Shown here: piece after piece, positions 10,191-20,770 of the stretch
Numbering within the stretch: position 1 is the stretch's first letter
Layout: every line of letters begins with the position of its first letter
Source of the DNA: Forficula auricularia
Taxonomy: Eukaryota; Arthropoda; Insecta; Dermaptera; Forficulidae
Assembly (NCBI GenBank): GCA_024734495.1
Contig: JALMQS010000187.1
Location: forward strand, 18,538,455-18,602,454
Length of the DNA: 64,000 bases
Reading direction: 5' to 3'
Translations under genes and position numbers: made by a program
The notes under the pieces: model-generated
Told to the model about the DNA's origin: nothing
The model's database searches: none
The model's input: the letters and a program-made list of their open reading frames with translations, nothing else

Positions 10191-10882
10191 TAAATACACG
10201 GTGGAATTAATTCAACTTAAAAGCCCATTTTACAATAAATATATATTTTATAATTATTTTAAATTTTAGAAAAAGAAGAACATTTTTAACCTTGGATCAA
10301 TTTATTTTATATTTCGGGCGTCAAGCCTAAGTGTCACCAAGTTTGCTTTCTGGATAGTTTGTTAAACCTAGGATCGAATCTATCTGACATACTACTATAT
10401 AATAGTATGCTTAGCTTAAAAATATCAATTATGGTAAGTTAGAAAAAAACTCGATTGTAAAATCTATCTATCCACTCTGAAAGTGTATTATCAGAATAGC
10501 ACCTTGTTTTATTTAATTAATACTAACAAATGATGACACTTTTACTGATGCTGAGATATAGCAGTACACAGTCACTAACATCATTTAATTTTCTTAGGGG
10601 TTTTGTCTTTAATGACCTGAAACCGTCTTTTTATTTCTAAACTCATTTTATATATCTTAATGGATTTGAATTTTATCACTTGGAGTTGTCCCAATGAAAT
10701 TAACTGAGATGACCCAACGATGTCGAAAGGTCTCATCTTAAAGACATTAAATAAAATTTTATAAAACTGATATATAATTGAAATTCCAATCACTTAGGTA
10801 TCATCGAGAAATTTATCCCTCAAAATGTTGACAATACATTAATAAATAATTTATCATTAGACTGAAGAAAGGTTTAATTAAC

Positions 10883-11518
10883 ACATCGTTTGAAGTTTTT
10901 CATTTGGAAACGGATTGATATACTAATATCTCAGGACTTGGATGAAGGCAGTCCGGAAATAAACACTAGAACTATATCCAACAAAATATAATTTAATATG
11001 ATGATTTAAGTGTCTTATCTTTTTGAAAAAGTAGATGCAAAATTTTTTTCAAAAAAGAACTACTTCCGGGTTTTCATACCTGTATTTTAATTATATGAGA
11101 ATTTAAATTTTAAGGACAGTTTTATCCAAGATCTTAGTAGATTATTATGTATATGTATATTATATGTCAGAAGGATTCGCCCCCTCAGGAATCGAACATG
11201 AGCGCTAACTTGTTATAGGCTAACTGCCCGGATAGCATGTTAGCGGTCGGGTTCGACTCCTGAGGGGGCGAATCCTTCTGACATATAATATATACATAAT
11301 TGATAAAACTGTCCTTAAAATTTAAATTCTCATATAATTAAAATATAATTTATTAGAAAAGTTTTTCCCTTTTAGTGTTGTTTCGAAATCAACGTTTCAG
11401 AGGATTTTCACTTTTCCGTCAAGGTTCAAAATGGTCAATGATGGACGTACATAGCACCCTTTTGTTGGATAAAGTTCTCTTGTTTATTACCAGACTGCCT
11501 TCATTCAAATCCTGAGGC
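10883..11518 (+). mobile_element. Family U foldback, copy 1, with 9-bp duplication and family E inside
   Basis: Direct repeats TTAATTAAC at 10874-10882 and 11519-11527 bracket the element. A one-sided head (10883 to about 10929) is followed by inverted termini, 'tcaggacttggatgaaggca' on the left and its complement on the right (about 11490-11515). The right arm carries 'aacgtttcagaggattttca'. The loop is filled by a family E foldback. It is non-coding. Confidence 0.7.
11090..11345. mobile_element. Family E foldback, copy 1, with paired tRNA B-box-like motifs
   Basis: A strong palindrome: 'gtcagaaggattcgccccct' near 11165 and 'gagggggcgaatccttctga' near 11262. Each arm next to the loop carries a tRNA T-arm-like sequence (gggttcgactcc on the plus strand, its counterpart on the minus strand). 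The outer arms extend about 60 bp further ('taaaactgtccttaaaattt' type). Related copies lie at 25005-25250, 29265-29440 and in 60860-61670. Confidence 0.75.
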
Positions 11519-11594
11519 TTAATTAACTTTGCAGGTAAAAGACTTCGAAAATTGAACCACTCAAAAGCAAATACAATACTTTCACGCTTCTCTA

Positions 11595-11742
11595 CGAGGG
11601 GTGAACTCGGGACCTAATATCGTGTACGCCTACTTACACTTACACTTTCATTACAAAGTAGAAGTTAATAGATAAATGAATGAATTCCAAAATAATTCCT
11701 GAAAGACGTGTACACCTAATTCCAATCACAGTTCAACCCTCA
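11595..11742. mobile_element. Family F hAT-type MITE, copy 1
   Basis: A 148-bp element with ends CGAGGGGTGAAC and gttcaaccctca (inverted). It is flanked by the identical 8-mer CTTCTCTA at 11587-11594 and 11743-11750. Eight-base duplications are diagnostic of hAT transposition. It matches 29796-29960 and 60701-60850. The splice-like acttac inside it is part of the repeat. Confidence 0.85.
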
Positions 11743-11989
11743 CTTCTCTATGTAAGTAAAAGTAAAACGATGGGGTTATTATTGAAAAAGTAAAAGTGAA
11801 GTAATTGGATTTATAAGAAGTCATATAGTGAATATCAAAAGAAGCCATTTCAACACTTCCACCAGTGAAAGTAAATAAAGCTGAAAATCGATTTTTCTCC
11901 ATTAAGAAGATGTTTGTTACGACTGGCCTGTTGTCCCATAACCCACTGACCTCGGCTGTTTTTCCCAGTAGCCTACTCATTAACCACGC

Positions 11990-12500
11990 GGGTGAATTTT
12001 ATTACATTCTTTTCATTAGCGGCCGTATCTTGAGCGTTTCGGGTTAGGTGTGTCCGCGCCTGCCCAGGGGGTTCGGGGAAAGCGCATGCCCAACCATCCC
12101 CGAAGGGCGCCCTTCGGCGACGGTGGCCAATTTGAACCTCAGTCTAGTGTCTGCCAGCCTGCCGAACGACCGAGCTTTTTCCAAAAAACAAAAACAACCC
12201 CATTTTCACTTGTCAAACTATACACACACACCAGGCACGGCGGGAGCCACGCTGCGCCTTCGAGTGAGTGCGCCGTCCGTCTGCGTGTGTGTGTGTACGT
12301 GTGTGCCCAAGGTGGATGTACGTGTGCTCTTTTCAAATTTATTTATTTTCAAAAATTAACTTAAGAGTTTTGCCATTCACTCGCGCCTATCGGAAATCGA
12401 TGCCCTACGGCGCTCTCTCGGCGTCGAGTGGCGGATACTAAATGGCACACACACACACATACATACCACCACACACATACAGACATACGCACACGTGGGT
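11990..12500. promoter_or_regulatory. CpG-rich island, possible promoter or 5' exon
   Basis: Base composition rises sharply with many CpG steps (for example 'cccgaagggcgcccttcggc' near 12099), followed by GT and CA microsatellites at about 12284 and 12444-12480. Overlapping frames are open on both strands, as expected for any GC-rich patch, and none shows a recognisable domain. No clear TATA box or initiator could be fixed. The direction of any promoter is unknown. Confidence 0.3.
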
Positions 12501-12754
12501 GGAGAATGATCGGTTTCCGTTCTGGCTCAATTCAATCAACCCCCACGGAATTTCACCCCCTTCTTAAAAAGAAAACGGGAATTTAGAAAAATATATTTTC
12601 ATTAGTTGAGAAACCATGAAGAATTCGATGAATTAACAACCACTAACCACAGTACAAAGCCTGAGCTTTGAATTAGTAATTCTTATCTGAAATTAATGAA
12701 AGGAGAATCCCTGAAAGATAATATTAGTACCTATCTCATTTGAAAATTACTAGT

Positions 12755-12905
12755 AGAGTAAAATTTGAATTTTTATTTAAATCACATATACTTATTTATT
12801 GAGTTATATTGTAGTTTATATTAGTTATATTGTATTATTTGTTCGTGTTCAATAAATATTTATAATTATAATTATGTGTGATTTAAATAAAAATTCAACT
12901 TTTAA
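12755..12905. repeat. Short palindromic element
   Basis: The arm 'tttgaatttttatttaaatc' (about 12759) is matched by its inverse 'gatttaaataaaaattcaac' (about 12881). It is AT-rich and its class is unknown. Confidence 0.6.
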
Positions 12906-12971
12906 TCAAATTAATCACAAAAATAAAAGCTTCAACAGCTTCATTACTAATAAATATACTAGTAGAGTATT

Positions 12972-13289
12972 AATAATTAATAGAGATTGTGGTGTTGGTG
13001 CAAGGTGAAACATCTTTAATAAAGATAAATAGATAAAATGAAATATTCATTTACTATGAGTTAGGTTTTCTAGGTCACTTGTTTCAAATTAAAATCTAAA
13101 AAATAAATGAGGTAAATTTTTTTCAATATATATATATTTTCAGGCTTTGAACCCATCTTCAGGAAAATATAGAGAGTAACAATACCTCATTTTATTTTTT
13201 TAATTTTTAATGTGAAACAAGTGACCTAGAAAACCTAACTCATGGTGGATGAATGTTTCATATAATATTTATTTGCTTTTATCTTTATC
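12972..13289 (+). mobile_element. Family B foldback, copy 2
   Basis: The identical 11-mer AGTAGAGTATT at 12961-12971 and 13290-13300 flanks the element. The head 'gagattgtggtgttggtgca' with 'ggtgaaacatctttaataaa' is nearly identical to copies 1 and 3. The arms 'gtgaaacaagtgacctagaa' and their inverse enclose a short block with 'ctttgaacccatcttcagga', another decayed CTGAAGA-type motif read on the minus strand. Confidence 0.85.
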
Positions 13290-13300
13290 AGTAGAGTATT

Positions 13301-13915
13301 GTATATTTTAGGAAGAATTACAAAGAGAAACTAAAAAATATATGAAACTAAAATTATCTAGAATTTTCGCGAAAATAGTAGGGCTTATAAATCAGTTATA
13401 GATTTATCTTTTACTTAATTTTAATATACTTTATTTATTTGTTATTAAAATTTCGAAAGCTTTTGCGTTTATTTTTATCAGAATTGAATGTAAATCTTTG
13501 AGAAGAAATACATTATTTTATAAATTTTATTTCGATTCTCTTTTACAATTCTATTAATTAATTAATTATCAAGTTATTATCAAAAAGATATTTATACTAG
13601 ACTAATGATGAAAATGAATTTTTCAAAAATATATTACTATAGAGAAAAGTATTTGTATTAAGCAGAAAACAAATATTTATGATCGATTCTATATATTATT
13701 ATATTTTAGCTTTTTAAATACTTTTGTAAATTTTTATTTATACTATATAAATAAATAATATTTATTAATCAATTAATTAATAAAAAGGAACACAAAAAAT
13801 ACTATATGTGTCATATTTTTCTCCATATCTTACCGATCTAAAATATAGGTAAAAATATAATAATTAAATATAAACACATAAATGCAAATCGTTTATAAAA
13901 ACAATCTTCACAAGT
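13301..13915. other. Very AT-rich stretch
   Basis: No exon, repeat partner or inverted repeat was identified. Confidence 0.4.
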
Positions 13916-13916
13916 T

Positions 13917-14085
13917 TGAAGGAGACAATAAAAGAGTGTGTCTTCTGCTGGAATTATAAATTTTATTTATTTATAACATTATAAATCGTTATAAATAAAA
14001 AAATTTATAATTCCAGCAGAAGACACACTCTTTTATTGTCTCCTTCAATATATAAAAATTCTGCTACTCTCGGCACAAAAACTTT
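13917..14085. mobile_element. Family Q foldback core, internally deleted
   Basis: A compact hairpin: 'gaaggagacaataaaagagt' (13918) and its inverse ending about 14050, followed by 'ctgctactctcggca', the terminal block shared with B copy 1 and with 37115-37450. The central hammerhead-like segment of the longer copies is missing. Confidence 0.7.
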
Positions 14086-14099
14086 CGATTTAATTACTT

Positions 14100-14515
14100 C
14101 AAAAGTTTATTAAAATTCCAAACGTTTCGGAAAATTTTTCCCTTTGTCAATGGGATTTAAATAAAACTCAAAAATGAAAAATGTTTCTTTCTGAATATAA
14201 ATTATAACAAATTTATATTATTCATAAGTTTCCAGTATTTGATTCAATCTCGAATCGAAAGCAGGTGATTTTTGTCAAATATTAAGTGAAAATAATATCC
14301 GAATTTATATATTTCTAACTTGAAATAATGAAGTTAAATAAATTTATAATTTTCTCATTAATATATCAAAGAATAATTAAACATATTAACGAGAATAAAA
14401 AACTGCATAAAAACTGCATATTTTTTTTCTTTTTGTGTTTTAATTAAATTTCATCGACAAAGGAGAAATTTTCCGAAACGTTTGGAATTTTAATAACTTT
14501 GTTTTTTTTTGTATA
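14100..14515. mobile_element. Foldback with 'cgaaacgt' arms enclosing an inverted family A copy
   Basis: The outer arms are 'aaacgtttcggaaaattttt' near 14121 and the inverse 'gaaattttccgaaacgtttg' near 14466. They resemble hammerhead-like arms without an intact CTGANGA. The loop (14228-14395) is family A in reverse orientation, recognisable by 'gcaggtgatttttgtcaaat'. Confidence 0.65.
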
Positions 14516-14933
14516 TAAAATATTTGTATTTTTAAATAAATAAAAAAGAAAAAGAAAAAAAACAATCAAAAACATATTTTCACTATAAGAATTAAATATA
14601 TTTTAAATAAAATTTCCTTTTATTTATTAAAAAATATTAATAATAAATTATATTAGAATTTTATAAAAAACGCCTTGACCTTATGCAACCCCTACGCCTG
14701 ATCGACGTAAGTTGATTCAATGGAACAAGTGACAAAAATAATTGAAATTGAATTATATATAGAATTGAAGGTCATAGCTAGGAGGGTATATGGTAGTCCA
14801 AGCACCCACAACCCTTACCTATTTAAAATGATAAATAAAATATAAAATTCCTTGGTTTATTTTGTTAAAGTTAAGTTTCTGCCTTCCTCAGAATAAATAA
14901 TCTGTCAACAAATATAAAATTATTTGTACTTAC

Positions 14934-14982
14934 TCATACACTCAAGAGATGATGTAATGGTTCGAACAATCAGCACCGAAAT
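14934..14982 (-). CDS. Possible 49-nt internal exon, unidentified gene
   Basis: On the minus strand a pyrimidine-rich tract (ttttcttttgttttttag) ends at 14983 and a consensus donor GTAAGTA begins at 14933. The enclosed 49 nt is GC-richer than its surroundings. The first frame is open (ISVLIVRTITSSLECM plus one base); the other two contain stops. It is too short to identify. It could be a coding micro-exon, a 5' UTR exon or chance. Confidence 0.4.
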
Positions 14983-15064
14983 CTAAAAAACAAAAGAAAA
15001 ATGAACAAATTAATTAATTTTCTGACGTTTTTGAAAAATTAATAAATAAATACGTTATAATAAG

Positions 15065-15150
15065 AAGCAGTCCAAATTATTTAAATTTTTTATTCAAATA
15101 TCGACGTTTCGGAGAGCTTTTCTCTACTTCTTCAGGGTAATGAATAGTTA
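15065..15150 (-). mobile_element. Solo family U arm with hammerhead-like motif
   Basis: The minus strand reads CTGAAGA, one A, then a stem of the type gtagag...ctctcc, then GAAACGTC, matching the arms of U copies at 24326 and 33083. The neighbouring 'gcagtccaaattattt' matches the U terminus. No inverted partner was found, so this is a half element. Confidence 0.5.
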
Positions 15151-15249
15151 TTGATGGGTGAGTATAACACGGCTCCCATTTGTCTCTCTTTTCAGTGATA
15201 TCAACAATATTACAATACTTTTCACCATTATAATATAAGTGTACTTAGG

Positions 15250-15800
15250 GCCGGTTGTATGTCGCAAAGTAAATGCTTTTTACCACTAACCAAGGGTAGA
15301 TGGTAAATGGAGGGGCTAGGATGGCCAATCAGATGACAGGAACTTTCAGCAACGGCCAGTCTGGCTGGCAGCTGCTTAGCCGGGTGGACCAGGTACTGCG
15401 CATGGTGTGAGTGCGGTAAAAAACTACATATGTGTTAAAACATATTTTTGACCCACAATGAAATTATAAAAATTATAATTTATAGTCAATTATAAACATA
15501 ATATATTCACTCCAGATCATTTGAGTGGTGGGACGTGGAACCGAGACCACCCCAAAGTACAATATTTTACAACAGTAAAAAAATGGCATCGAAATATTAT
15601 TTTTCGCTGTTGTAAAAATACACTTTGGGGTGGTCTGATGAATATATTACGCTTACATTGACTATAAATTACAATTTTATAGTTTGTGGGTCAAAAAACG
15701 TTCTTGTGCCACCTTTCGTTCGCAGTACCTGGTCCACCTGCCACGGACCGGTCAGACTGGCCATTCCCTGTACAACTATTATAGACGGTACTATTACGCA
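15250..15800. mobile_element. Foldback with a nested short palindrome
   Basis: Outer arms: 'ccagtctggctggcagctgc' near 15358 with 'gtggaccaggtactgcgc', matched inversely by 'cgcagtacctggtccacctg' (about 15721) and 'ggtcagactgg'. An inner hairpin runs from 'gaccaccccaaagtacaata' (about 15547) to 'cactttggggtggtctga' (about 15621). Adjacent to the mariner remnant downstream. Confidence 0.65.
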
Positions 15801-15939
15801 TTATTTCTAGTTGGGTCAAATCCGTAGTCAAAATGTGTCACCAGCTCTTGGAATATTTGTGTGAGTGTGGATAGGAGTCAGAAATTAAATCTTTTGACTT
15901 AAAGTCCACACTCCTTGAGATGGAAATCGACCATCATAG

Positions 15940-16460
15940 GATTTTCTTTTGAAATGTCTTCCATTTCTTGCTGAATATTCAGATTCAATTGCCGCAATGT
16001 TGTCGTATACCTTGCATTTAAAGTGTACCCATAAAAAGAAGCCTGCTGGACTTAAATCGGGACTCCTCGGGAGGCCAGGTTGTATGTCACACCTCCTGAA
16101 ATCAGTTTCTGAGGAAGCATATTCCTTATCACCCGCATGGTCTCATTCGAAGTGTGACACGTGGCTTCATCCTGCTAAAACCATGTGTTTCGATTGTAAC
16201 CTCGCGATTCTTGCAACTTCGAATGAGACCATGTGCGTGATAGGAGATATGTTTCCTCAGAAACTGATTTCACGGAGAAGTGACATAACCTGGCTTCCGA
16301 GGAGTCCCGATTCAAGTCCAGCAGACTTAATTTTATGGGGACACCTTAAAAGCAAGGTATAGGCTAATAATCCGACAACAATGAGGCAATTGAAGCTGAA
16401 TATTCAGCAAAAAATGGAACCCATTTCAAAAGAAAATCTTACTAAAGATTTTCAAAATTT
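15940..16460. pseudogene. Palindromic mariner-type transposase remnant
   Basis: The right half (plus strand, about 16200-16362) encodes 'TWLPRSPDSSPADLILWGHL'. The left half, read on the minus strand, encodes 'WPPRSPDLSPAGFFLWVHF'. Both match the C-terminal signature of Tc1/mariner-type DDE transposases. The two halves are inverted copies of each other. The left copy has a glycine where the right copy keeps the aspartate of the PAD position. No N-terminal DNA-binding region or complete catalytic domain is present, so both are dead fragments. A 137-codon frame spanning both halves is an artefact of the inversion. Confidence 0.75.
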
Positions 16461-16536
16461 TGGTCTTTGTTCTTTGTTCTTTCTATTTTCAAAAATGAAT
16501 TTCTTTCTGGACCACCCTATATTTATAAAAATACTA

Positions 16537-16658
16537 CCCTAGTAGCATAATGTTTCAAACTATATAGTAACTACATAGTGCCTATATAGATTCTCGAAAT
16601 CTATATAGGCACTATGTAGTTACTATATATTTAGTTTGAAACATTGTTACTACTAGAG
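16537..16658. mobile_element. Family D MITE, copy 1 (TA target)
   Basis: An almost perfect palindrome beginning ccctagtagcataatg and ending with its inverse, bounded by TA on both sides. Copies 2 and 3 (41714-41851 and 61670-61786) share the same arms. TA duplication and simple inverted ends fit a Tc1/mariner-type MITE. Confidence 0.8.
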
Positions 16659-16934
16659 TAATGTTTGAAATTTTAGGGATGCACTGCATCCACAGCATCC
16701 ATGGACCGCACGCCACTGATACATACCTATCTATTAAGATTCTTGGTTATTTTTTATAAATTAAAAAAATACTTGAGAAAAAGACTTTATTTTAGCATTA
16801 AGTCTCATAACATAGAAATCTAGTACACAAAGTTTATTCTATATATTTATAAAAAGAAAAACTAGTGTATATGTTACATCATTCTTAACTATAGTTAATT
16901 AGCAACAGGAATAGTAGGAAACTAGATAAAATTA

Positions 16935-17240
16935 AAAACACAGTTTTTTATTTATTAAATGGCCCAGATGTTTCGTCAATTTATTTTGACTTCCTCAATG
17001 GCCTATTTTATCACTCTTTGACAAAAAACAATTTCACTATAAAACAAAACATCATTAATGTTTCTTTAACATATTCTTGTCTCAAATTAATCTTCAATCT
17101 TGGAAGTGACTTTTCTTTAACAATTAAAAAAAATTTGTCGTACTTTTTATTCAGAGCTAACATGTTAGACACTGAGGAAGTCAAAATAAATTGACGAAAT
17201 ATCTGATTTAATAGAGAAACTCTGTGTTTTTAATTTCCTG
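16935..17240. mobile_element. Foldback with hammerhead-like arms
   Basis: The left arm 'gtttcgtcaatttattttga' (about 16971) is the inverse of the right arm 'tcaaaataaattgacgaaat' (about 17181). The right arm reads CTGAGGA, one A, GTCAA...TTGAC, GAAAT: another CTGANGA-hairpin-GAAA arrangement with a different stem. On the left the first C of the core is lost. Confidence 0.65.
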
Positions 17241-17714
17241 CTATTCCTCTTACTAGTGTATAATCTAAAAAATGGACTATCTTTTTATTTAATATTTTTT
17301 TTTTTTTTTATGAGATAATATTAAGCTATGCGATCAAATAAATTAATTAAAAATAAATTATATATAGCTTATATCGGAAGAATAAAAGCAATTTAATTAA
17401 TTTTACAAATAGCTATTTATTTTTTCATTAGATAAAATTTAATAAACAAAAATATGTCAGAAAAACCGAAACTTTTTTAAAAGCCCAAACAATATGGGGA
17501 ATCCAATAGGCGAAATTTCATTTTTATATTAAATTGGTTAATATTTAACAAGAGATTCAGAGCTGTTCAATTTATGAAGAATAAATTAAAGAGTGTGCCT
17601 TCAGCTTCTTGATATATATATAACTATATATTTTCTAATCACATTTAATAGAGCAATTTGAGCCCTGAAAGTTGATAATGTATTCAATAATTTCTTATGT
17701 TAATTCTACATATT

Positions 17715-18295
17715 TAGAAAATTATTTTATTATTTTTTGAAAACGAAAAATGAATTGACCACCCGACAGGATTCGAACCCGTGTCTCACTCCTTTAAACA
17801 AGTCTATAGTTATCTCTCAACACAAGAAGACAATGAATTGGGGTTTTCTAGAACAATCACAATTAATTGATAATTTCTCTCTTGGAATAAAACTTGTCAG
17901 TCACTTTTGGATCTTTGTACGTTCTTACATGTCTATAGATAATGGATAGTCAGGGATTATTATATCCGCGACCCTTTTAAAAAATAAATCATCATTCTTC
18001 ATATCCTTCTTTAATCCCATTCGATTTAAGCTCTTGGCCCAATATAAAGTCATAAAATTCCTTAAAACATTGAGATTTATATGTAGATACTGGAAAACAC
18101 AACAATTTGGTGTGATAATTTTTTTTTCTCTAAAATAAGGAAAAATGGATTAAGCACAGGATTCGAACCTGTGTCTCTCTCCTTTAGCCGAAGAGCGCCT
18201 TAGCAACTATAGGCTACGGATGATCCCGCCAGGTCGGGTGCTCAATTCATTTTTCTTTTTCAAAAAATAATAAAATAATTTTTTCAATATCTACT
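17715..18295. mobile_element. Foldback carrying tRNA-like sequence in each arm
   Basis: Inverted flanks 'ttattttattattttttgaa' (about 17724) and 'caaaaaataataaaataatt' (about 18262) continue inward through 'gaattga.cacccgac'. Each side then has a T-arm-like motif on the minus strand: ggattcgaacccgtg near 17768 and ggattcgaacctgtg near 18160. About 500 bp of unrelated AT-rich sequence is the loop. Confidence 0.6.
18145..18250 (-). pseudogene. tRNA-like pseudogene
   Basis: On the minus strand cacag-GTTCGAATC-ctgtg forms a perfect T arm (5-bp stem), preceded by a possible anticodon arm (ctctt...aaggag) and a D-arm-like tagcctatagttgctaagg. No complete acceptor stem could be paired, so this looks like a tRNA-derived repeat head rather than a functional tRNA. 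The isotype is not assigned. Confidence 0.4.
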
Positions 18296-18348
18296 CTTAT
18301 TAAAAGAGCAAAAATTGTTTATTTATTTGTTTGTATATATATTTGTTT

Positions 18349-18480
18349 ATATAAATAAATAAATAAATAAATAAATCTTTATTCCTCGACCTGCTTAGAG
18401 GCACAAGTCCTCGGTGGCTAGGTCCTCCAAACATCAATACAATCTAGCTACAATACATTAACAAACATCAATACAAATTA
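18349..18480 (-). mobile_element. LINE 3' end with (ATTT)n tail
   Basis: Read on the minus strand, 'ggaggacctagccaccgagg', then 'agcaggtcgaggaataaaga', then a tail of about seven ATTT units at 18349-18376. A body ending in AATAAAG and a simple-sequence tail is typical of non-LTR retrotransposon 3' ends. The 22 bp next to the tail also occur on the plus strand at 36511-36533. The body may extend to about 18770, but no ORF is recognisable. Confidence 0.6.
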
Positions 18481-19330
18481 ATTACAACAATTTAACAATT
18501 AATAAACAAGTAAAAAAAAAAAGAAAAAGAAAAAAATAGAAATGTATGCTCATTAACAAATAACATGACCATAGATTTCCATCAAAAGACAAAAAGTAAT
18601 TTAAAAATTCCGCGCAAAAACCCGATACCAGGAGCAAGCGACGCATTAGCCATCCCGGCATTTGCCATAAGTTGTTAAGGAAACCTGGTCAAAACCTTAA
18701 CAAGGATGGTATGACCTCACTCTACCTCAGCTAATCTCTGCTTGTGAGAACTAAATAAAATTTTGTACAACTCTAGGACTTTATGACTTGACAAAATTTA
18801 TAATTGATTTAATCATAGGAGGCAGAATACTATAATCCCAATTAGTAATAAATAGACAGACTTCCACAAATCAATGCCAGATCCTACACATGAATGCAAA
18901 CCTATATATTAATATCTGAATTAACTAACTTGTAGGAACCATACTGTATTTAAATTAATACCATTCTTCCCTATATCCTTATAATCTATATAACCATCTG
19001 AATCATTCTCATAAGAAAAAACCACCACTGGTTTTAACACCTATACTTCTACCATAGTCCCAACCCTGAATTGACTATCCTTTTTAACCATATTATCTAA
19101 AAAAAAAGAAAAAATATTTTAAAAATAAACAAAATATTTACCTTAGCAACGCAGAGATTTCCTTATTCCAGCCTAATTTCAAAACCAACCCTTGCTTTTC
19201 CTATCTCTAAATGGAAAGAAGAGTTAACAAACCCCTCTCCCAAAAAGAGACGAAAAAAGAACTAATAAAAAGCTACCAAAAAGCTTCAAATTCGCAAGAC
19301 AGCTTTTTGTTTACCCACCAGACTTCCAGA
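18481..19330. other. AT-rich stretch, possibly LINE 3' UTR in part
   Basis: Moderate-GC sequence at 18616-18770 could be LINE 3' UTR on the minus strand. An 'accttag' at 19140-19146 looks like a minus-strand donor but has no convincing exon attached. Nothing else is recognised. Confidence 0.35.
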
Positions 19331-19334
19331 CTAT

Positions 19335-20080
19335 ATTTGTATCTTGGTTCTATTTTGAAAACGGCTTTACCGATTTTGATGAAAATCACGGGTTAGGGGG
19401 TTTTTGGGGTGACAATTCGATCTGTCACGGTCTCATCTTCGACAAAATTGTTTTTGATGGGTTTTTTCGTAATCAAATTAATTATTCTCAGGTAGACAAA
19501 TCCCATTCTTAGGGTTTTAAAAAAAGGTTTCCCTTTTTTTTTTGTGTTCAGGCAGACAATGGGTCGGGTAAATCCTTTATTCTCAAAGGCCTTGAAGAAG
19601 TATTGTGATTGTGGATTTTAACATATTTTGTTGTCCCTTAGAAATATTAAACGTTTTATAATTGTTTTTATAATGAACTTTATTTATTTAATAGAATAAA
19701 AAATAATCAAGAGCAGGTCTCAATTTTCTGGAAAAAACAACACATTTTGATAGGTTTTATTTATTAACAATTGGATGAATAAAAATGAATCATATGGTTG
19801 AATCAAAACAGGTGCAGGAGGTGGGGGTGCAGCGGTGGGTGATTCGGGGGTAGGGCGATGTTTCGGGGGTGGGGTCGAGCGGGGTGGAGGTGCGGGGGGG
19901 GGGGTACAGTGGGCGAATATTATATATTTTTGTATTTTTTTTAATTTGAAAGCGGCTCTCAAATAAAAATCGACCTTTTTATCAGAATTTTAAATTAATT
20001 TAAAAATAATATTAAAATAAAGCTTTTAACTGAAGGAAGAAGTTACCGAGCATCGCTCGGTGCCTCCAGGTACTATAGAA
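19335..20080 (+). repeat. Family M interspersed repeat, copy 2
   Basis: Longer version of 3329-3725, sharing 'cacgggttagggggtttttg', 'cgatctgtcacggtctcatc' and 'tttttgatgggttttt'. It ends with the intact hairpin accgagc-atc-gctcggt at about 20045 and 'ccaggtac'. An internal purine-rich block sits at 19810-19912. The terminal hairpin resembles a Helitron end in position, but I could not find the expected terminal CTRR. Confidence 0.65.
19810..19912 (+). repeat. G-rich low-complexity tract
   Basis: Runs of three or more G recur along about 100 bp, ending in a G9 run, giving several possible G-quadruplex arrangements. The minus-strand frame is a proline-rich chance ORF (PPPAPPPRSTPPP...) without other domains. 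Confidence 0.7.
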
Positions 20081-20499
20081 TTAACATAAGAAATTATTGA
20101 TTACATTATTCAACTTTGGCGAATCAAATTGTTTGAAGAAAAAATTAAAACTAATGTTTAAAAAAGTTATTTTGTCTAACAAATTCTATATATTACGTAT
20201 TTTGATCAAGCTCAAAGTACACTAATTTATTTCTTATAAATCTCTCTATATTTTTTAATTTTCTTTTTTTTAAGATCCTATTAATTTAAAAATGCTATTT
20301 TCAGTTTTTAGTTTGTTTGTCTTATATTACAATTGAAAACAGTAACTTGCCATGAAAGGAAATTTAATTCTGAAGTTAGGTATTGAATCGAAAGAATAAG
20401 CCTTTCGTTCAAATCGATCCTGTTTTTCCACGTGTCTATCAAAATTACACTTTTTTCTTGTTTATATTTGTATAAAAATCGTATGCGTCTAAAAATACT

Positions 20500-20770
20500 T
20501 ATAATACCTACTATTTTTGAAGAGATTTAGAATCCTAGTTCGATTCTTTGCCAAGGGTCTGTACAATTTGAAAGCTTATATCTCCGAAGTGAAAAAAATT
20601 TAATCCTTTCATTTCTAGATGTAATTAATGGTTTGAAAACAAACTTTTGGATGAAATCGAAACACGGAAATTTGACGTTTACATGAAAGATTTTTGATTT
20701 TTTCCAATTTTTTCTAAAACGGCATTAACGATTTTTTTTTTTAATAGGTGTTTTATCAAATATCAAAAAT
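20500..20770 (+). repeat. Family L related fragment
   Basis: The segment with 'tgaaagcttatatctccgaa' matches the 'gaaagcttctatctcagaaa' segment near 63478, and 'aaaacggcattaacgatttt' recalls the family L/J boundary sequence. It is decayed and its boundaries are uncertain. Confidence 0.4.

Noticed and set aside
10425..10445. gtaagt donor on the plus strand
   Set aside because: Upstream sequence is AT-rich with stops and no acceptor.
11625..11645. Repeated acttac motifs as minus-strand donors
   Set aside because: Part of the family F MITE sequence.
12048..12364. Three overlapping frames of 65-104 codons
   Set aside because: Open on both strands in a CpG-rich patch with microsatellites; no domain, and the frames contradict one another.
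15949..16362. 137-codon frame as one transposase gene
   Set aside because: It runs across both halves of an inverted repeat; only its last third is sense transposase sequence.
19720..19962. Proline-rich minus-strand frame
   Set aside because: Explained by the G-rich low-complexity tract; no other protein features.
3329..20080. Family M as a Helitron
   Set aside because: The terminal hairpin is suggestive but no CTRR terminus or TC start was found in both copies.
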